Below, piece after piece: positions 15,843 to 25,318 of a stretch of DNA of 32,892 nt. This stretch comes from CAZFIM01 sp964519615 (GTDB lineage: Bacteria > Chloroflexota > Dehalococcoidia > GIF9 > UBA5629). Every line of letters begins with the position of its first letter. The stretch's first letter is position 1. Location: NCBI GenBank assembly GCA_964519615.1, contig CAZFIM010000029.1:1-32892 (forward strand). Reading direction: 5' to 3'. The translations under genes were made by a program, and so were the position numbers. The notes beneath the pieces are model-generated. The model was not told the DNA's origin. It did no database searches and saw nothing but the letters and a program-made list of their open reading frames with translations.

Positions 15843-15919
15843 ACCTGCCAAAGCTAAGTTTGGGTATCCCATCTCTTTCCTTGATAATCATTCACATACA
15901 TTTATAAGGAGTACAGTTA

Positions 15920-16948
15920 ATGCAGGATGAAAATATAAAAAAGCAGTATAAAATTGCAGTGGATGCTATGGGTGGAGACTACGCGCCCGCTGAAATAATA
16001 AAAGGAGCTCTGCAGGCAGCCGATAAACTTGATATAGAAATAATACTGGTAGGACTGAAATCAGCTATAGAAGCCGAGCTGATAAAACTAAATACCAGCA
16101 GATCTTTCACTATTGTTGACGCTCCGGATATGATAAAAGATGGTGAGGAGCCTGCTTATGCAGTTATGCGCAAGAAGAACAATTCGATAGCTGTAGCGAC
16201 CAGGCTGGTAAAAGAAGGAAAAGCGGACGCCGTGGTCAGTGCCGGTAATACCGGTGCCATGATGGTTTGCGCACTTCAATATCTTGGAACACTCCCCGGA
16301 ATTGAACGCCCTATTGCCGGCGGTACTTTTTGCGGCCTCGCTCCAAAAACATTGGTAATGGACCTTGGTGCTAATGTAGGAGTAAAACCTCTTCATCTGC
16401 TGAATTTCGCCGTTGCCGGCAGTATATATATGCGAAGTTTCCATGGTATCGAAAATCCCACGGTTGGCATTTTAAGCGTTGGAGCGGAGGAAGGAAAAGG
16501 CAATGAGGTAACTAAAGAGGCATATACGCTTCTTAAGAACAGCAATCTTAATTTCATCGGCAATGTCGAAGGAATGGATATTCCTCTGGGAAAAGCAAAT
16601 GTTATTGTCTGTGACGGCTTCGTAGGAAATGTAATTGTCAAATTTGCCGAAGGGCTCGGGCATGTATTGAGCCGCTGGCTCAACAGAGAGATGAAAGATG
16701 AGCTTCCGGCTGAAAAGCTGGCAGTGTACGGACAGAAGTTGTATGAAATTCTAAGTCCCGCGGTTGCGATGGGCGGAGGCCCGTTAATCGGTGTTAACGG
16801 CATTGCAGCTATAGGCCATGGGGCCAGCAATGCTGCGCAAATCGCAGCGACAATCAAAAATGCGCATACAGCTCTTGAGAGCGGTTTTGTCGATATATTG
16901 AGGCAAGAACTGCAAAAAATGCAGAAAGGCGCAAAGGACGCATCTTGA
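15920..16948 (+). CDS. plsX: Phosphate acyltransferase PlsX
   Basis: The 342-aa protein has the PlsX signature AVDAMGGDYAP near the N-terminus, then SAGNTGAM, MDLGANVGVKP, VGAEEGKGNE, and the C-terminal GGGPLIGVNGIAAIGHGASN. PlsX converts acyl-ACP and phosphate to acyl-phosphate, the donor for PlsY in glycerolipid synthesis, on the inner membrane face. Length is normal. In many bacteria plsX sits with fabH, fabD and acpP; here it is alone except for the DegV-type gene 130 bases downstream, which also belongs to fatty-acid handling. Confidence 0.95.
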   Translation: MQDENIKKQYKIAVDAMGGDYAPAEIIKGALQAADKLDIEIILVGLKSAIEAELIKLNTSRSFTIVDAPDMIKDGEEPAYAVMRKKNNSIAVATRLVKEGKADAVVSAGNTGAMMVCALQYLGTLPGIERPIAGGTFCGLAPKTLVMDLGANVGVKPLHLLNFAVAGSIYMRSFHGIENPTVGILSVGAEEGKGNEVTKEAYTLLKNSNLNFIGNVEGMDIPLGKANVIVCDGFVGNVIVKFAEGLGHVLSRWLNREMKDELPAEKLAVYGQKLYEILSPAVAMGGGPLIGVNGIAAIGHGASNAAQIAATIKNAHTALESGFVDILRQELQKMQKGAKDAS

Positions 16949-17078
16949 GCCCCGGCATACCTGACGTAGTATGTCGTTAAAACTGTATGCAGTTTGATAC
17001 TATTTACAGCGTTTTTCCAGGTCCATAATCGTTCGGCGGTTATCGGTTTACCGCAATGATAAGCGAGGTGCAGTTGAG

Positions 17079-17918
17079 ATGTCTGTTAAAATAGTAACTG
17101 ATAGCATCGCAGACCTGCCTCCTGATATAGTGAACGAACTGGACATCACCGTTATACCGGTTAACGTCTGTTTCGGCAATGAGGTATACCGCGATGGAAT
17201 CGATCTTTCAGTAGAGGAATTCTATATCAAGCTTGAGAACAGCTCCGTTTTCCCCACCAGCGCCGTTCCACCCCCCACATCCTTTATAGAGGTTTACCAG
17301 AGGCTTTCACTCAAGGCAGATAGTATTATTGTCATTTCTCTCAGCAAGAAACTGAGCGGTTTTTATGAAGCCGCTCTTCAAAGCTCGAAAATAACTCATA
17401 ACACTGCCCCGATCACTATTATAGACTCGGAGTGGGCAATAATGGCGGAAGGCTTTATCGTTATGTCCGCTGCAAGAGCAGCTCAAAAAGGAGCAACCGT
17501 ACAGGAGATCATTGACCTGGTTGAATATAATAAGCAGCGGGTTGAACTGTGTGCGGCTTTCGATACGCTGGAATACCTCAAAAGAGGCGGGCGCATTAAT
17601 AAAATAGCGGCGTTTATGGGGAACATGCTTCATATTCATCCCGTCATCGGCATTAAAGACGGGGTGGTCGTGCCTTATGGTAAGGAATATTCAAGAGAAG
17701 CAGCAGTCGATCAGCTCTACCGGGTAGCCGCAGGCTACTTTCATATTGAAGAACTTTCAGTGGCCTGCGTAAACGCCATTGCAGATTCGGAGAAATTGAT
17801 CTCCCGTCTTGATAGAATTTTCCCCGCTAACCGTATTATACGTTCAAGAACAAGTCCCGTTATCGGCACGCATACCGGTCCCAACCTCCTGGCTCTCGCG
17901 CTTATGGGAGACAAATAA
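17079..17918 (+). CDS. DegV-family fatty-acid-binding protein
   Basis: A 279-aa DegV protein: VTDSIADLPPDIVNELDITV at the start, FPTSAVPPPTSFIEVYQRL in the fatty-acid pocket region, FDTLEYLKRGGRINKIAAF in the middle, and a C-terminal SPVIGTHTGPNLLAL. DegV/FakB proteins bind a long-chain fatty acid and, in organisms with FakA, present it for phosphorylation to acyl-phosphate, the same product made by PlsX. No kinase partner is in the window. GAGGTG lies 11 bases before ATG 17079. The gene converges on the antiporter gene. Confidence 0.92.
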   Translation: MSVKIVTDSIADLPPDIVNELDITVIPVNVCFGNEVYRDGIDLSVEEFYIKLENSSVFPTSAVPPPTSFIEVYQRLSLKADSIIVISLSKKLSGFYEAALQSSKITHNTAPITIIDSEWAIMAEGFIVMSAARAAQKGATVQEIIDLVEYNKQRVELCAAFDTLEYLKRGGRINKIAAFMGNMLHIHPVIGIKDGVVVPYGKEYSREAAVDQLYRVAAGYFHIEELSVACVNAIADSEKLISRLDRIFPANRIIRSRTSPVIGTHTGPNLLALALMGDK

Positions 17919-17953
17919 CCCATAACGGCTTGTCGGTCATTGCCCGCACAAAC

Positions 17954-19180
17954 TCAGTCTCCGGCAACAACTTTGGCATTATCCTCAAAAGCAGTTTTTT
18001 TCCGCCCGAAGAGGGGTATGCTCAGAGCTGTAAGTATCACTGTCGTGATTATTACTATAATGATGATATAGGGGTACCTGGAAGCGTTTGGCAGTGATGA
18101 TAACGCAACTACCTCAGCAACCACAGCGGCGGAAAGTCCTCGGGGCAGCATAAATGTCAATATTCCTTTATTGGAGAAAAGGGTACGATTGCCGGCAGAA
18201 CTGATGAGCACGGCGATAAAACGTGCAACCAGCAGAACAAATGACAGTATGACTCCGAGTATTACGCTGTTAAGGTCATCGAATGTTATCATCAGTCCCA
18301 GATAAATAAAGAAAAATGTCTTGATCAGAAAGGACATTTGAGAGTGAAATTTCATCATCAGCCTGTGAACTTCAACAGCCCGGCGTATATGTAAAAATCT
18401 GGCAACATCAACACCATTTCCAAGTATAAGGCCGAAGGAAAGTACAAACATCACTCCGCTGCCTCCGAGCATCTCCACCGAAAAATACAGGAGCAATACC
18501 ACCGCAAGTGTCAATATGTCATCATAGACCTCACCCTCAATAACTGTCAGCAGTGCCAGCCATACAATCCCGGCAGCTATGCCGATAGCTATCCCCAGCG
18601 AAATTCGTACTGCAAGTGTCCGGCCAACCAGCTCAAGTTCATTCCCTGTTTGCCCGGTAGTAATGATCTGCAGAATAATCAGGGCAATTACAATCACAAG
18701 CGCACCATTAAATGCTGATTCCAGATTCAATAGCGAAGAGATCTGAGCAGGAGCTCTTGACCGCCGTACCAGCGGCATCACGATCGCGGGGCTGGTACCC
18801 GCCAGTATTGCGGCAAGCAACAAGCAGTTCATAAGGTCCCATCTCATGATGTAATAAGCAAAAGTGGTGGTTGCTGCCATACTTGCTGCAATGCCCAGAA
18901 CAACCAGCACCAGTGCTCTGGGCGCACTTTTTAGCACATAGGCAAATTCAAGCTCGAGCCCGCCGTGAAAAAGGATAACAACCAGTGCGAGCGTGGCTAT
19001 TATCTGGGATCCGGGCGCAACATGGGAAGGATCAATAATATTGAATACAGGACCTATGAGATATCCAAGCGCAATCAGGATCAATATGTCCGGAATACTA
19101 ATTTTTTTAAACAAGAAATCAGCGATAAAGCCGATTATAAGAAGAATTCCTAAAAATCCTATTATTTCCAAAGCTGTCAT
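17954..19180 (-). CDS. Cation:proton antiporter-like protein lacking the core Asp
   Basis: This 408-aa protein has about twelve membrane helices and the look of the CPA antiporter family: LALVVILFHGGLELE in the early helices, AILAGTSPAIVMPLVRR in the helix 4-like break, and MLPRGLSAAVVAEV near the end. In CPA1 proteins the helix after the break reads E-S-x-x-(N/T)-D, where the Asp carries the ion. Here residues 154-159 read ESAFNG, so Gly replaces that Asp. The protein may be a non-exchanging or differently coupled relative. No cytoplasmic TrkA domain is attached. ATG 19180 fits the hydrophobic N-terminus of the family. Confidence 0.85.
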   Translation of the reverse strand: MTALEIIGFLGILLIIGFIADFLFKKISIPDILILIALGYLIGPVFNIIDPSHVAPGSQIIATLALVVILFHGGLELEFAYVLKSAPRALVLVVLGIAASMAATTTFAYYIMRWDLMNCLLLAAILAGTSPAIVMPLVRRSRAPAQISSLLNLESAFNGALVIVIALIILQIITTGQTGNELELVGRTLAVRISLGIAIGIAAGIVWLALLTVIEGEVYDDILTLAVVLLLYFSVEMLGGSGVMFVLSFGLILGNGVDVARFLHIRRAVEVHRLMMKFHSQMSFLIKTFFFIYLGLMITFDDLNSVILGVILSFVLLVARFIAVLISSAGNRTLFSNKGILTFMLPRGLSAAVVAEVVALSSLPNASRYPYIIIIVIITTVILTALSIPLFGRKKTAFEDNAKVVAGD

Positions 19181-19588
19181 AGAGCAGACACCTGAATGGA
19201 ATGCAACTGATACTTAATCAGAGATTAACGCTCTAAATGCTTTTAACCACCAAACGGTTGATCGAGTTCTGAAAGAGTATATAAGAAAGCCCTGACCTTT
19301 ACAAGGCTTTCTCGTTGAATGATACGGCGTATTCTGAATACTACTTCCGGTGGTAAAGTACATTTCAGTCTGTTAAAATCTATTTACTGATTAACGGCAT
19401 TCACTGCAGTATTTGGCTCTTCAGTAAGCGACGAGCTGTTTAAGGTATTATTATGTGGATGCACATTGTTTTAAATATTTGATAATCGCGCATTATCATC
19501 ACCAGAGTAAATCCTTCTTTCTGAATACTAAATACGTTTCCCCTTTAAATTTTTTATATTAAATTGAAATAAGCATGCGGAGGTTTTT
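19181..19588. other. 408-base divergent intergenic region
   Basis: No gene is visible. An 8-base-arm hairpin lies at 19284-19291 / 19305-19312 (AGAAAGCC / GGCTTTCT). No clear promoter pair could be picked for the channel gene. Confidence 0.35.
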
Positions 19589-20794
19589 ATGTTGTGGCAG
19601 TGGTTTATTGACAACGGAATATATGTCATCATCGCTATCAGTATTGGTATCATCCTGATGTTTTATGCAACACGTTTAAGTGTTTTTATAGCTAATAAGC
19701 TTCTCCCGGACCAGAAGCGAAAAGAGCTGCAGAATCTTCGCAAAATATCGGCCAGTGTCTTAACGATAATCCTGTGGATTATCATTATTTTCCCTGTAAT
19801 ATCATTCAGTGTTTCACGATTTGGAGTTGATGTTGCACCTGCTTTTGAACCGTTAACCGAGTGGCTCACCCTTCATGGAATCTTAATAGTGGTGATCATT
19901 ATTGGTGCTTTTTTAGTTAACAAGGTAATAACCCTTTTACTGCCTGTTTTTCTACAAAGGTTGATTAAAATGAGGGGCAAGAGCAAGCGTGCTCAGCAAG
20001 AAGCAAAAAAGAGAAGTGATACTTTAAGCGGGTTCCTCAATCAGACAATTAGCATAATAGTCGTTTTCCTGGCCTTATTTATGATTCTTTCAGAAATAGG
20101 AGTAGATATTGGACCCCTGCTTGTTGGAGCTGGTTTTGTTGGTATCGCTGTTGGATTCGGAGCCCAAAAACTTATCAGCGATATATTGAATGGTTTATTT
20201 ATTGTCATAGAAGATTATTACAATGTTGGTGATGTGGTAAGTATTGCAGGCCTGATAGGCACAGTAGAAGAAGTAAATGTCAGAAGGACCGTGTTGCGCG
20301 ACCTTGACGGTATTGTTCATATCGTGCCCAATAGCCTGGTAGACAAAGCAAGTAATTATACAAAGAACTGGGCAAGGGTCAATCTCAACGTCCCTGTTGC
20401 TTACGGAGAAAATATCGATAGAGTCATAAATGTGTTAAATACAATTGGGAACGAGTTAAAGGATGATGAGTATTTCGGTCAGTTGTTGATTAGTGCTCCC
20501 CAGGTATTAAGAGTGGATAAATTTGGTGATTCGGCAATCGAAATTAAGGTAGTGGGTGATACATACCCTATGAAGCAGTGGGAAGTAACGGGGGAATTAC
20601 GGAAGAGGATCAAGCAAACATTCGATCAAAAGGAAATAGAAATACCCTGGCCCATTACCAAGGTTTATTTTGGCAACGCCCCTATGCAAAAAGAGGAAGC
20701 GGGTAAAGCTGTACGAAAAACGAAGAAAAAAACAGCGGTAACGCGCCGGAAGTTGCCAGATGCATTGCCACCTGACACACCGGACGAAGACTAA
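19589..20794 (+). CDS. MscS-family mechanosensitive channel
   Basis: The 401-aa protein has four or five hydrophobic segments, then the MscS pore helix and beta domain. The pore helix is rich in Gly and Ala (GPLLVGAGFVGIAVGFGAQK), then ISDILNGLFIVIEDYYNVGD and the beta domain with G-T-V-E-E-V and HIVPNSLV. MscS channels open under membrane tension and release osmolytes. A basic, Lys-rich tail (KAVRKTKKKTAVTRRK) extends past the usual end. GGAGG sits before ATG 19589. The gene lies between an antiporter and the methyltransferase cluster and shows no operon link to either. Confidence 0.92.
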   Translation: MLWQWFIDNGIYVIIAISIGIILMFYATRLSVFIANKLLPDQKRKELQNLRKISASVLTIILWIIIIFPVISFSVSRFGVDVAPAFEPLTEWLTLHGILIVVIIIGAFLVNKVITLLLPVFLQRLIKMRGKSKRAQQEAKKRSDTLSGFLNQTISIIVVFLALFMILSEIGVDIGPLLVGAGFVGIAVGFGAQKLISDILNGLFIVIEDYYNVGDVVSIAGLIGTVEEVNVRRTVLRDLDGIVHIVPNSLVDKASNYTKNWARVNLNVPVAYGENIDRVINVLNTIGNELKDDEYFGQLLISAPQVLRVDKFGDSAIEIKVVGDTYPMKQWEVTGELRKRIKQTFDQKEIEIPWPITKVYFGNAPMQKEEAGKAVRKTKKKTAVTRRKLPDALPPDTPDED

Positions 20795-21343
20795 GTAAAT
20801 CGCTTCATACAAATAAAATCTGTTGTTAACAGAAACTATACCCGGGTCGCTGCCCGCCTGAAGAAAACTAACCAGACAGGATATATTTCTTGAATACCAA
20901 CCAGGCCTGACAACACGGTCAAGCTTATACCGGATTGCGATGCTGATAGCATAGCTCATATACGATTTATAAAAAACTGGACAAAATCCCTTTGCTCTGC
21001 TACCATAATATATCTCAGAGTTCGAATTGCGCGTATATTTTTGCGATGCGAGGAGTGAATTATCGTGATATGACAAAGATAGTGGTGAGAAAGATGTGGG
21101 TTATCTCGATGCTATAGGTTTCACTCGTTTGTGATCTACCCGGAACTCAGACAAGCTATTTTTCAACAATTCACGTATACTCGTAAATCCTTTATCCCGC
21201 ACTGGTTGTTATTTATTAACCTGCTTCTTAATTATGTTTTATTTATTATCCGTTATTACTTGTATGTTTTGTCAGAAGAGATAAGAGTGGTATCTTTTCG
21301 TTATTTCATGTACTCGAGGTAGTAATGGAGGAGGTACAGTTCT
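20795..21343. other. 549-base intergenic region upstream of the corrinoid cluster
   Basis: No gene is supported; the longest minus-strand frame (20597-21076) overlaps the channel gene and has no family features. I looked for a cobalamin riboswitch B12 box and did not see one on either strand. GGAGGAGG near 21328-21335 is the ribosome site of the next gene. Confidence 0.45.
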
Positions 21344-22030
21344 TTGGTTACTATTAATAAACAGGTTGATTTTGATGAAATAGAAATCAGCAACCGTAAA
21401 ATATATAAAAATCTTGGTTACGGTCGAGGCGACCAGCTTACTGCGCGTACCAGGAACCTGGTAGAAGAATACGCAGAACAGGCAAATCAACTTATCGATC
21501 CGGTATACGCCTATGTGATACGCAAAATAGAGGGTATCCGTAGAAGTTACGTATACATTGAAGGCGCCGGTACATTCAGAGGGAGAGTGATCTCCGAACT
21601 TCTGCAAAATTGTTCAAAGGTCGCCGTTTTTATGGCAACCATCGGTAACCGTCTGGAGAACATGTCAAGGCAAATGGCTGAAGACGGGCTTATGCTTCAG
21701 GCAGCCATACTCGATGCAATCGGCTCAGTGACCATAGACAGAATAGCTGAATATATACAGCTTCAAATAGAAGATATGGCAGCTACAGAAGGAATGTTCA
21801 TCAGCCCGCGCCTGAGTCCGGGTTATTGTGACTGGTCAATCCGGCAGCAAAGGGAAATTTTTCGTATCGTTCATGCCGGACAAACAGGTATCACTCTCAC
21901 GGAAGATTTTCTGATGGTGCCGCAAAAATCGGTATCCGGTATCATCGGTATCGGCAATACTCCCGCGATACAATCATACAATCCTTGCCTGAACTGTAAA
22001 GAACGCAATTGCCCCGGAAGGAGGAAATAA
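21344..22030 (+). CDS. MetH activation-domain protein with Cys-rich tail
   Basis: A 228-aa stand-alone protein related to the C-terminal reactivation domain of B12-dependent methionine synthase, which binds AdoMet to re-methylate inactive cob(II)alamin. RLSPGYCDWSIRQQREIF is the AdoMet-binding R-x-S-P-G-Y motif, followed by MVPQKSVSGIIGIG. The C-terminus CLNCKERNCPGRRK holds three Cys that could bind a metal. The start is a TTG (21344) with a strong GGAGG nine bases upstream. It lies nine bases ahead of the first methyltransferase gene, so its likely job is to keep that system's corrinoid active, replacing the RamA-type ferredoxin used in methanogens. That role is inferred. Confidence 0.85.
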   Translation: MVTINKQVDFDEIEISNRKIYKNLGYGRGDQLTARTRNLVEEYAEQANQLIDPVYAYVIRKIEGIRRSYVYIEGAGTFRGRVISELLQNCSKVAVFMATIGNRLENMSRQMAEDGLMLQAAILDAIGSVTIDRIAEYIQLQIEDMAATEGMFISPRLSPGYCDWSIRQQREIFRIVHAGQTGITLTEDFLMVPQKSVSGIIGIGNTPAIQSYNPCLNCKERNCPGRRK

Positions 22031-22039
22031 TACATCACC

Positions 22040-23479
22040 ATGCTGCGAAAAGGATTATTCGGTGGCAGTTATAAGCCACTTACTGAATCAGATATCCAAA
22101 AAATACATGAAACCGTTATGCGGATTATCGAAGAGGTAGGTTTTGAGGTCCATTCACAAAATGCTCTGGAGCTCTTTAGTAAATATGGTGCTAAGGTAAA
22201 TGAAGAAAAGAGGCGAGTTTCCCTCTCCTCTAATCAGGCTATGAAATTGATAGAAATGGCGCCTTCTGAGGTTACGCTCTGTGGGCAGGCTGAAAATAAC
22301 GACTGCACCCTTGGCGGTACTCGTGTTTATACCGGTACCGGCGGAACAGCTCTCTATATCTACAATCCTGAAACAGGAGAAAAAAAGCCAGCATCGCTTA
22401 ATGATTTGAAACAGATAGCCAAACTTGTTGACGGTCTTGATAATATTCACATACTGCTTTTACCCACATATCCCGGCGATATAGCGAGCGAGAATGTGGA
22501 TGTTAACCGTTTTTACGCTGGTTTGAGCAATACATCCAAGCATATCATGGGCGGAGTATACACATTGGAGGGTACCAAAAAAGTAATAAAGATGGCTGAG
22601 ATAATTGCGGGATCGCCCGAAGCACTGCGCAGACGTCCTATTATCTCCATTATTACCTGTGTTATCAGTCCGCTGAAACTGGATCAGCACTATGCTGATA
22701 TTATGATACCTGTTGCTCAAAGCGGCATTCCTGTAGTATGCCCGTCAGAACCGCTTTGCGGAGCAACATCTCCCATTACAATTGCGGGAAACGTGGCTAT
22801 TCAAACCGTAGACTCGCTCATCGGCGTTATGCTGACCCAAATCGCCAATCCCGGAACACCTGTGATCTTCGGTTCAGTAGCTACGAACACAGACCTGAAC
22901 AATCTGAGATACCTGGCCGGTTCGGTGGAAATGGGCTTAACTAATGCCGCCAGTGCGCAAATGGCGCAATTCTATGAGCTGCCCTATTACGCAACCGGAG
23001 GCATGACCGACTCGAAAATGGTTGATTCTCAGAGCGGATATGAATCCGCTATTTCAGGTTTAATGTGTGCTCTGGCTGGATCCAATTTCATTCACGATTC
23101 AGCCGGACTGATGGAATTTGCCATGACGGTTTGCCCGGAGAAATATGTCATCGATAATGAAATAATGGGCATGGCCATGCGGGCCGTACAGGGGATAACG
23201 GTCAATGACGATACGCTTGCCTTTGATTTGATTAAGGAATTGGGACCGGGAGGGAACTTCATTGCATCAAAACATACGAGACGCCACATGAGGCAAGAGC
23301 ATTATCAGCCTTCGGTAAGCAATAGAGAAAGCCGCGAGGCCTGGCAGCAGAAAGGGTCTAAAACTACCTGGCAGAGAGCTTCCGGGATCGTAAAGGAGAT
23401 TCTAGCCACTCATAGCTGGGATATTCCGCCGGCTATAAAAGCAAATATTCTCGAACAAATACCGGAGGTTATCGATTAA
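22040..23479 (+). CDS. MttB-family corrinoid methyltransferase 1, no pyrrolysine
   Basis: The 479-aa protein belongs to the trimethylamine methyltransferase (MttB) superfamily, TIM barrels that move a methyl group from an amine to a corrinoid protein. Visible landmarks are DVNRFYAGLSNTSKHIM, PVVCPSEPLCGATSPITIAG, GTPVIFGSVATNTDL, and YYATGGMTDSKMVDSQSGYE. The frame has no in-frame amber, so it lacks pyrrolysine, like MtgB-type enzymes acting on glycine betaine or similar quaternary amines. It starts ten bases after the activation gene. GAAGGAGG lies about 16 bases upstream of the ATG, a long spacing. The exact substrate is unknown. Confidence 0.9.
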   Translation: MLRKGLFGGSYKPLTESDIQKIHETVMRIIEEVGFEVHSQNALELFSKYGAKVNEEKRRVSLSSNQAMKLIEMAPSEVTLCGQAENNDCTLGGTRVYTGTGGTALYIYNPETGEKKPASLNDLKQIAKLVDGLDNIHILLLPTYPGDIASENVDVNRFYAGLSNTSKHIMGGVYTLEGTKKVIKMAEIIAGSPEALRRRPIISIITCVISPLKLDQHYADIMIPVAQSGIPVVCPSEPLCGATSPITIAGNVAIQTVDSLIGVMLTQIANPGTPVIFGSVATNTDLNNLRYLAGSVEMGLTNAASAQMAQFYELPYYATGGMTDSKMVDSQSGYESAISGLMCALAGSNFIHDSAGLMEFAMTVCPEKYVIDNEIMGMAMRAVQGITVNDDTLAFDLIKELGPGGNFIASKHTRRHMRQEHYQPSVSNRESREAWQQKGSKTTWQRASGIVKEILATHSWDIPPAIKANILEQIPEVID

Positions 23480-23767
23480 CGATTATGCTGTTTATCGAAG
23501 AGAATATCAATTCTGCCGCGCCTATGATCGAGCGTATAAGAATGATTATCTCATAGATTCGCACTATTGTTACAATGCAAATATTAAATAAGACTGCTTT
23601 ACGCAGAGAAACACTACTATTTCAAAAACCTGTCTTTGATAATCCGGATTTAATCCGGCTCCTTACTCTCACACCTGTATACAACGATATCTGACAGCAT
23701 TTCTTCAGATAACGGAACAAACAATAATACTTTTCAAGCATAAGCTTGAATAACCAGGAGGTCTTAT
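23480..23767 (+). promoter_or_regulatory. Leader region between the two mttB genes
   Basis: The 288-base gap has no gene. It contains a perfect 7-base palindrome (CCGGATT, one base, AATCCGG; 23644-23658) and a hairpin TTCAAGC-ATAA-GCTTGAA (23733-23750) that ends five bases before the AGGAGG ribosome site at 23756-23761. Either could regulate mttB2 independently of mttB1. Confidence 0.5.
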
Positions 23768-25300
23768 ATGCCAAGAGAAGGAATTCTCGTTTCAAAACCG
23801 CTTGAGAGAATCACCCGCGACCAAATAGAGCAAATCCATAATGCTTCTATCAGAATACTTGCTGACCCCGGTCTGATTTCATTTAATGAAAAAGCGAGTG
23901 AGATATTCAGCGGCAATGGTGCGGAAGTATCGACCCTTTCCGAGGAAGATCAGAAAAGCTGGTCTATAAAAATACCTGAAAAAATGGTACAAGATGCATT
24001 GAGCAGCGCTCCAAAGACTGTAACGCTTGGTGCCAGAAACAGAGATAATGCCCTGATAATGAAAGGTGATGAGCCCAGGGTGTGTTTTGTCACCGGGTCT
24101 GAAACCAATATTGTGCTCGACGTTGATTTTCCCGTCTACGTTAAAAAAGATGATCCGGATAGAGAATTAGCACTGCCTGAATTTCACCGCCGCAGGGGGA
24201 CAGTAGATGATTTATGCAAAGCTGCACACCTTTGTGAGCATCTGGAAAGTGTGGACGCTTTCATTCGTCCAGTCAATATTCAGGATCAAGATATTACCGA
24301 TGAGAATAAAGATGTAAATAAGTTCTTTGCATCACTCAATAATACAACCAAGCATTTTATGACGGGTTTATCTAACATGCACCAGCTTGATAATGTGCTG
24401 AAAATGGCCGAAATCATCGTTGGCGGCAAGCAGGCATTTAAGGAGAATCCCATTTTTTCTCTTATCACCTGTCTTGTAAAAAGCCCCCTGCAATTCGTTG
24501 AAGATACAACCGATACCTTTATGGAAATATGTAAACGCGGTATACCGGTTGTAGTGTCTTCCTCCCCGCAGGCTGGCACTACCGCCCCCATCAAGGAAGC
24601 AGGCATTATTGCGCAGATTAATGCTGAGGTTCTTGCCGGACTCACTCTGGGACAACTGGTAAAGAAGGGGGCGCCTTCGATTTACGGCAGTGTTCCGGTG
24701 AGAGCACGTATGGATGATCTGAGCGATTCTTACGGCGCTCCTGAAACCAGCCAGTATAATATCGATTGCGTTCAGTTAGCCCGCTTTTATCAGATTCCAT
24801 GTTATTCTACATCGGGCGTATGTGATGCAAAAATGCCGGGCATGCAGTCTACAGTTGAAAGACTGTTTTCGGATATTACGGTAACATTAAGCGGTCCGCA
24901 ATATTTGCATTGCGCTTATGGTCTTTTTGACGGCAATTCCACATATTCAATGCTGCAAACCGTTATCGATGACACCCATTTTGAAATGATTAAATTCTTC
25001 CTCAGATCACCACTTATCGATGAAAGTGAGCTTGAAACCAGCATACAGCAGATGAAGCGGGTGGTAGAAACTCCGCAAAAATTATACATAAGTTATATTC
25101 GCTCCATGCTAAGAAGCGGACAACTTTCGATGTCATATCCTTTCGAAGGGGATAGGGAGAGCGATAACGCGATGAAGCTTGCTTATGACAAATTGCAGGA
25201 ATTACTCACCAGACCTGTTCAACATATAGATGCAGATACCAGCAAAAAAATCTTCGACGAAATTCCCGGGATATTGCCCAGATTGAATTTATATAAATAA
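23768..25300 (+). CDS. MttB-family corrinoid methyltransferase 2, divergent, no pyrrolysine
   Basis: This 510-aa paralogue of the preceding methyltransferase is strongly diverged. DVNKFFASLNNTTKHFM matches the equivalent stretch of the first, and SSPQAGTTAPI and GAPSIYGSVPVRARMDDL align with it. It has roughly 15-20 extra residues before the G-T-V-D-D-L step, a segment with LDVDFPVYVKKDDPDREL. No in-frame amber is seen. AGGAGG precedes ATG 23768. The corrinoid gene follows after 18 bases, so this gene and the corrinoid protein are co-transcribed. The two MttB proteins may act on different amines or form a mixed complex. Confidence 0.9.
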   Translation: MPREGILVSKPLERITRDQIEQIHNASIRILADPGLISFNEKASEIFSGNGAEVSTLSEEDQKSWSIKIPEKMVQDALSSAPKTVTLGARNRDNALIMKGDEPRVCFVTGSETNIVLDVDFPVYVKKDDPDRELALPEFHRRRGTVDDLCKAAHLCEHLESVDAFIRPVNIQDQDITDENKDVNKFFASLNNTTKHFMTGLSNMHQLDNVLKMAEIIVGGKQAFKENPIFSLITCLVKSPLQFVEDTTDTFMEICKRGIPVVVSSSPQAGTTAPIKEAGIIAQINAEVLAGLTLGQLVKKGAPSIYGSVPVRARMDDLSDSYGAPETSQYNIDCVQLARFYQIPCYSTSGVCDAKMPGMQSTVERLFSDITVTLSGPQYLHCAYGLFDGNSTYSMLQTVIDDTHFEMIKFFLRSPLIDESELETSIQQMKRVVETPQKLYISYIRSMLRSGQLSMSYPFEGDRESDNAMKLAYDKLQELLTRPVQHIDADTSKKIFDEIPGILPRLNLYK

Positions 25301-25318
25301 ATTTAAAGGAGATTAATA

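Noticed and set aside
20597..21076. 159-codon minus-strand frame over the 3' end of the MscS gene
   Set aside because: It is a shadow of the channel gene's Lys-rich tail extended into non-coding sequence; no domain features.
20795..21343. Cobalamin riboswitch upstream of the corrinoid cluster
   Set aside because: I looked for the B12 box and its surrounding stems on both strands and did not find them.
22040..25300. Pyrrolysine-containing MttB enzymes
   Set aside because: Both frames run through the whole family length without an in-frame amber codon.
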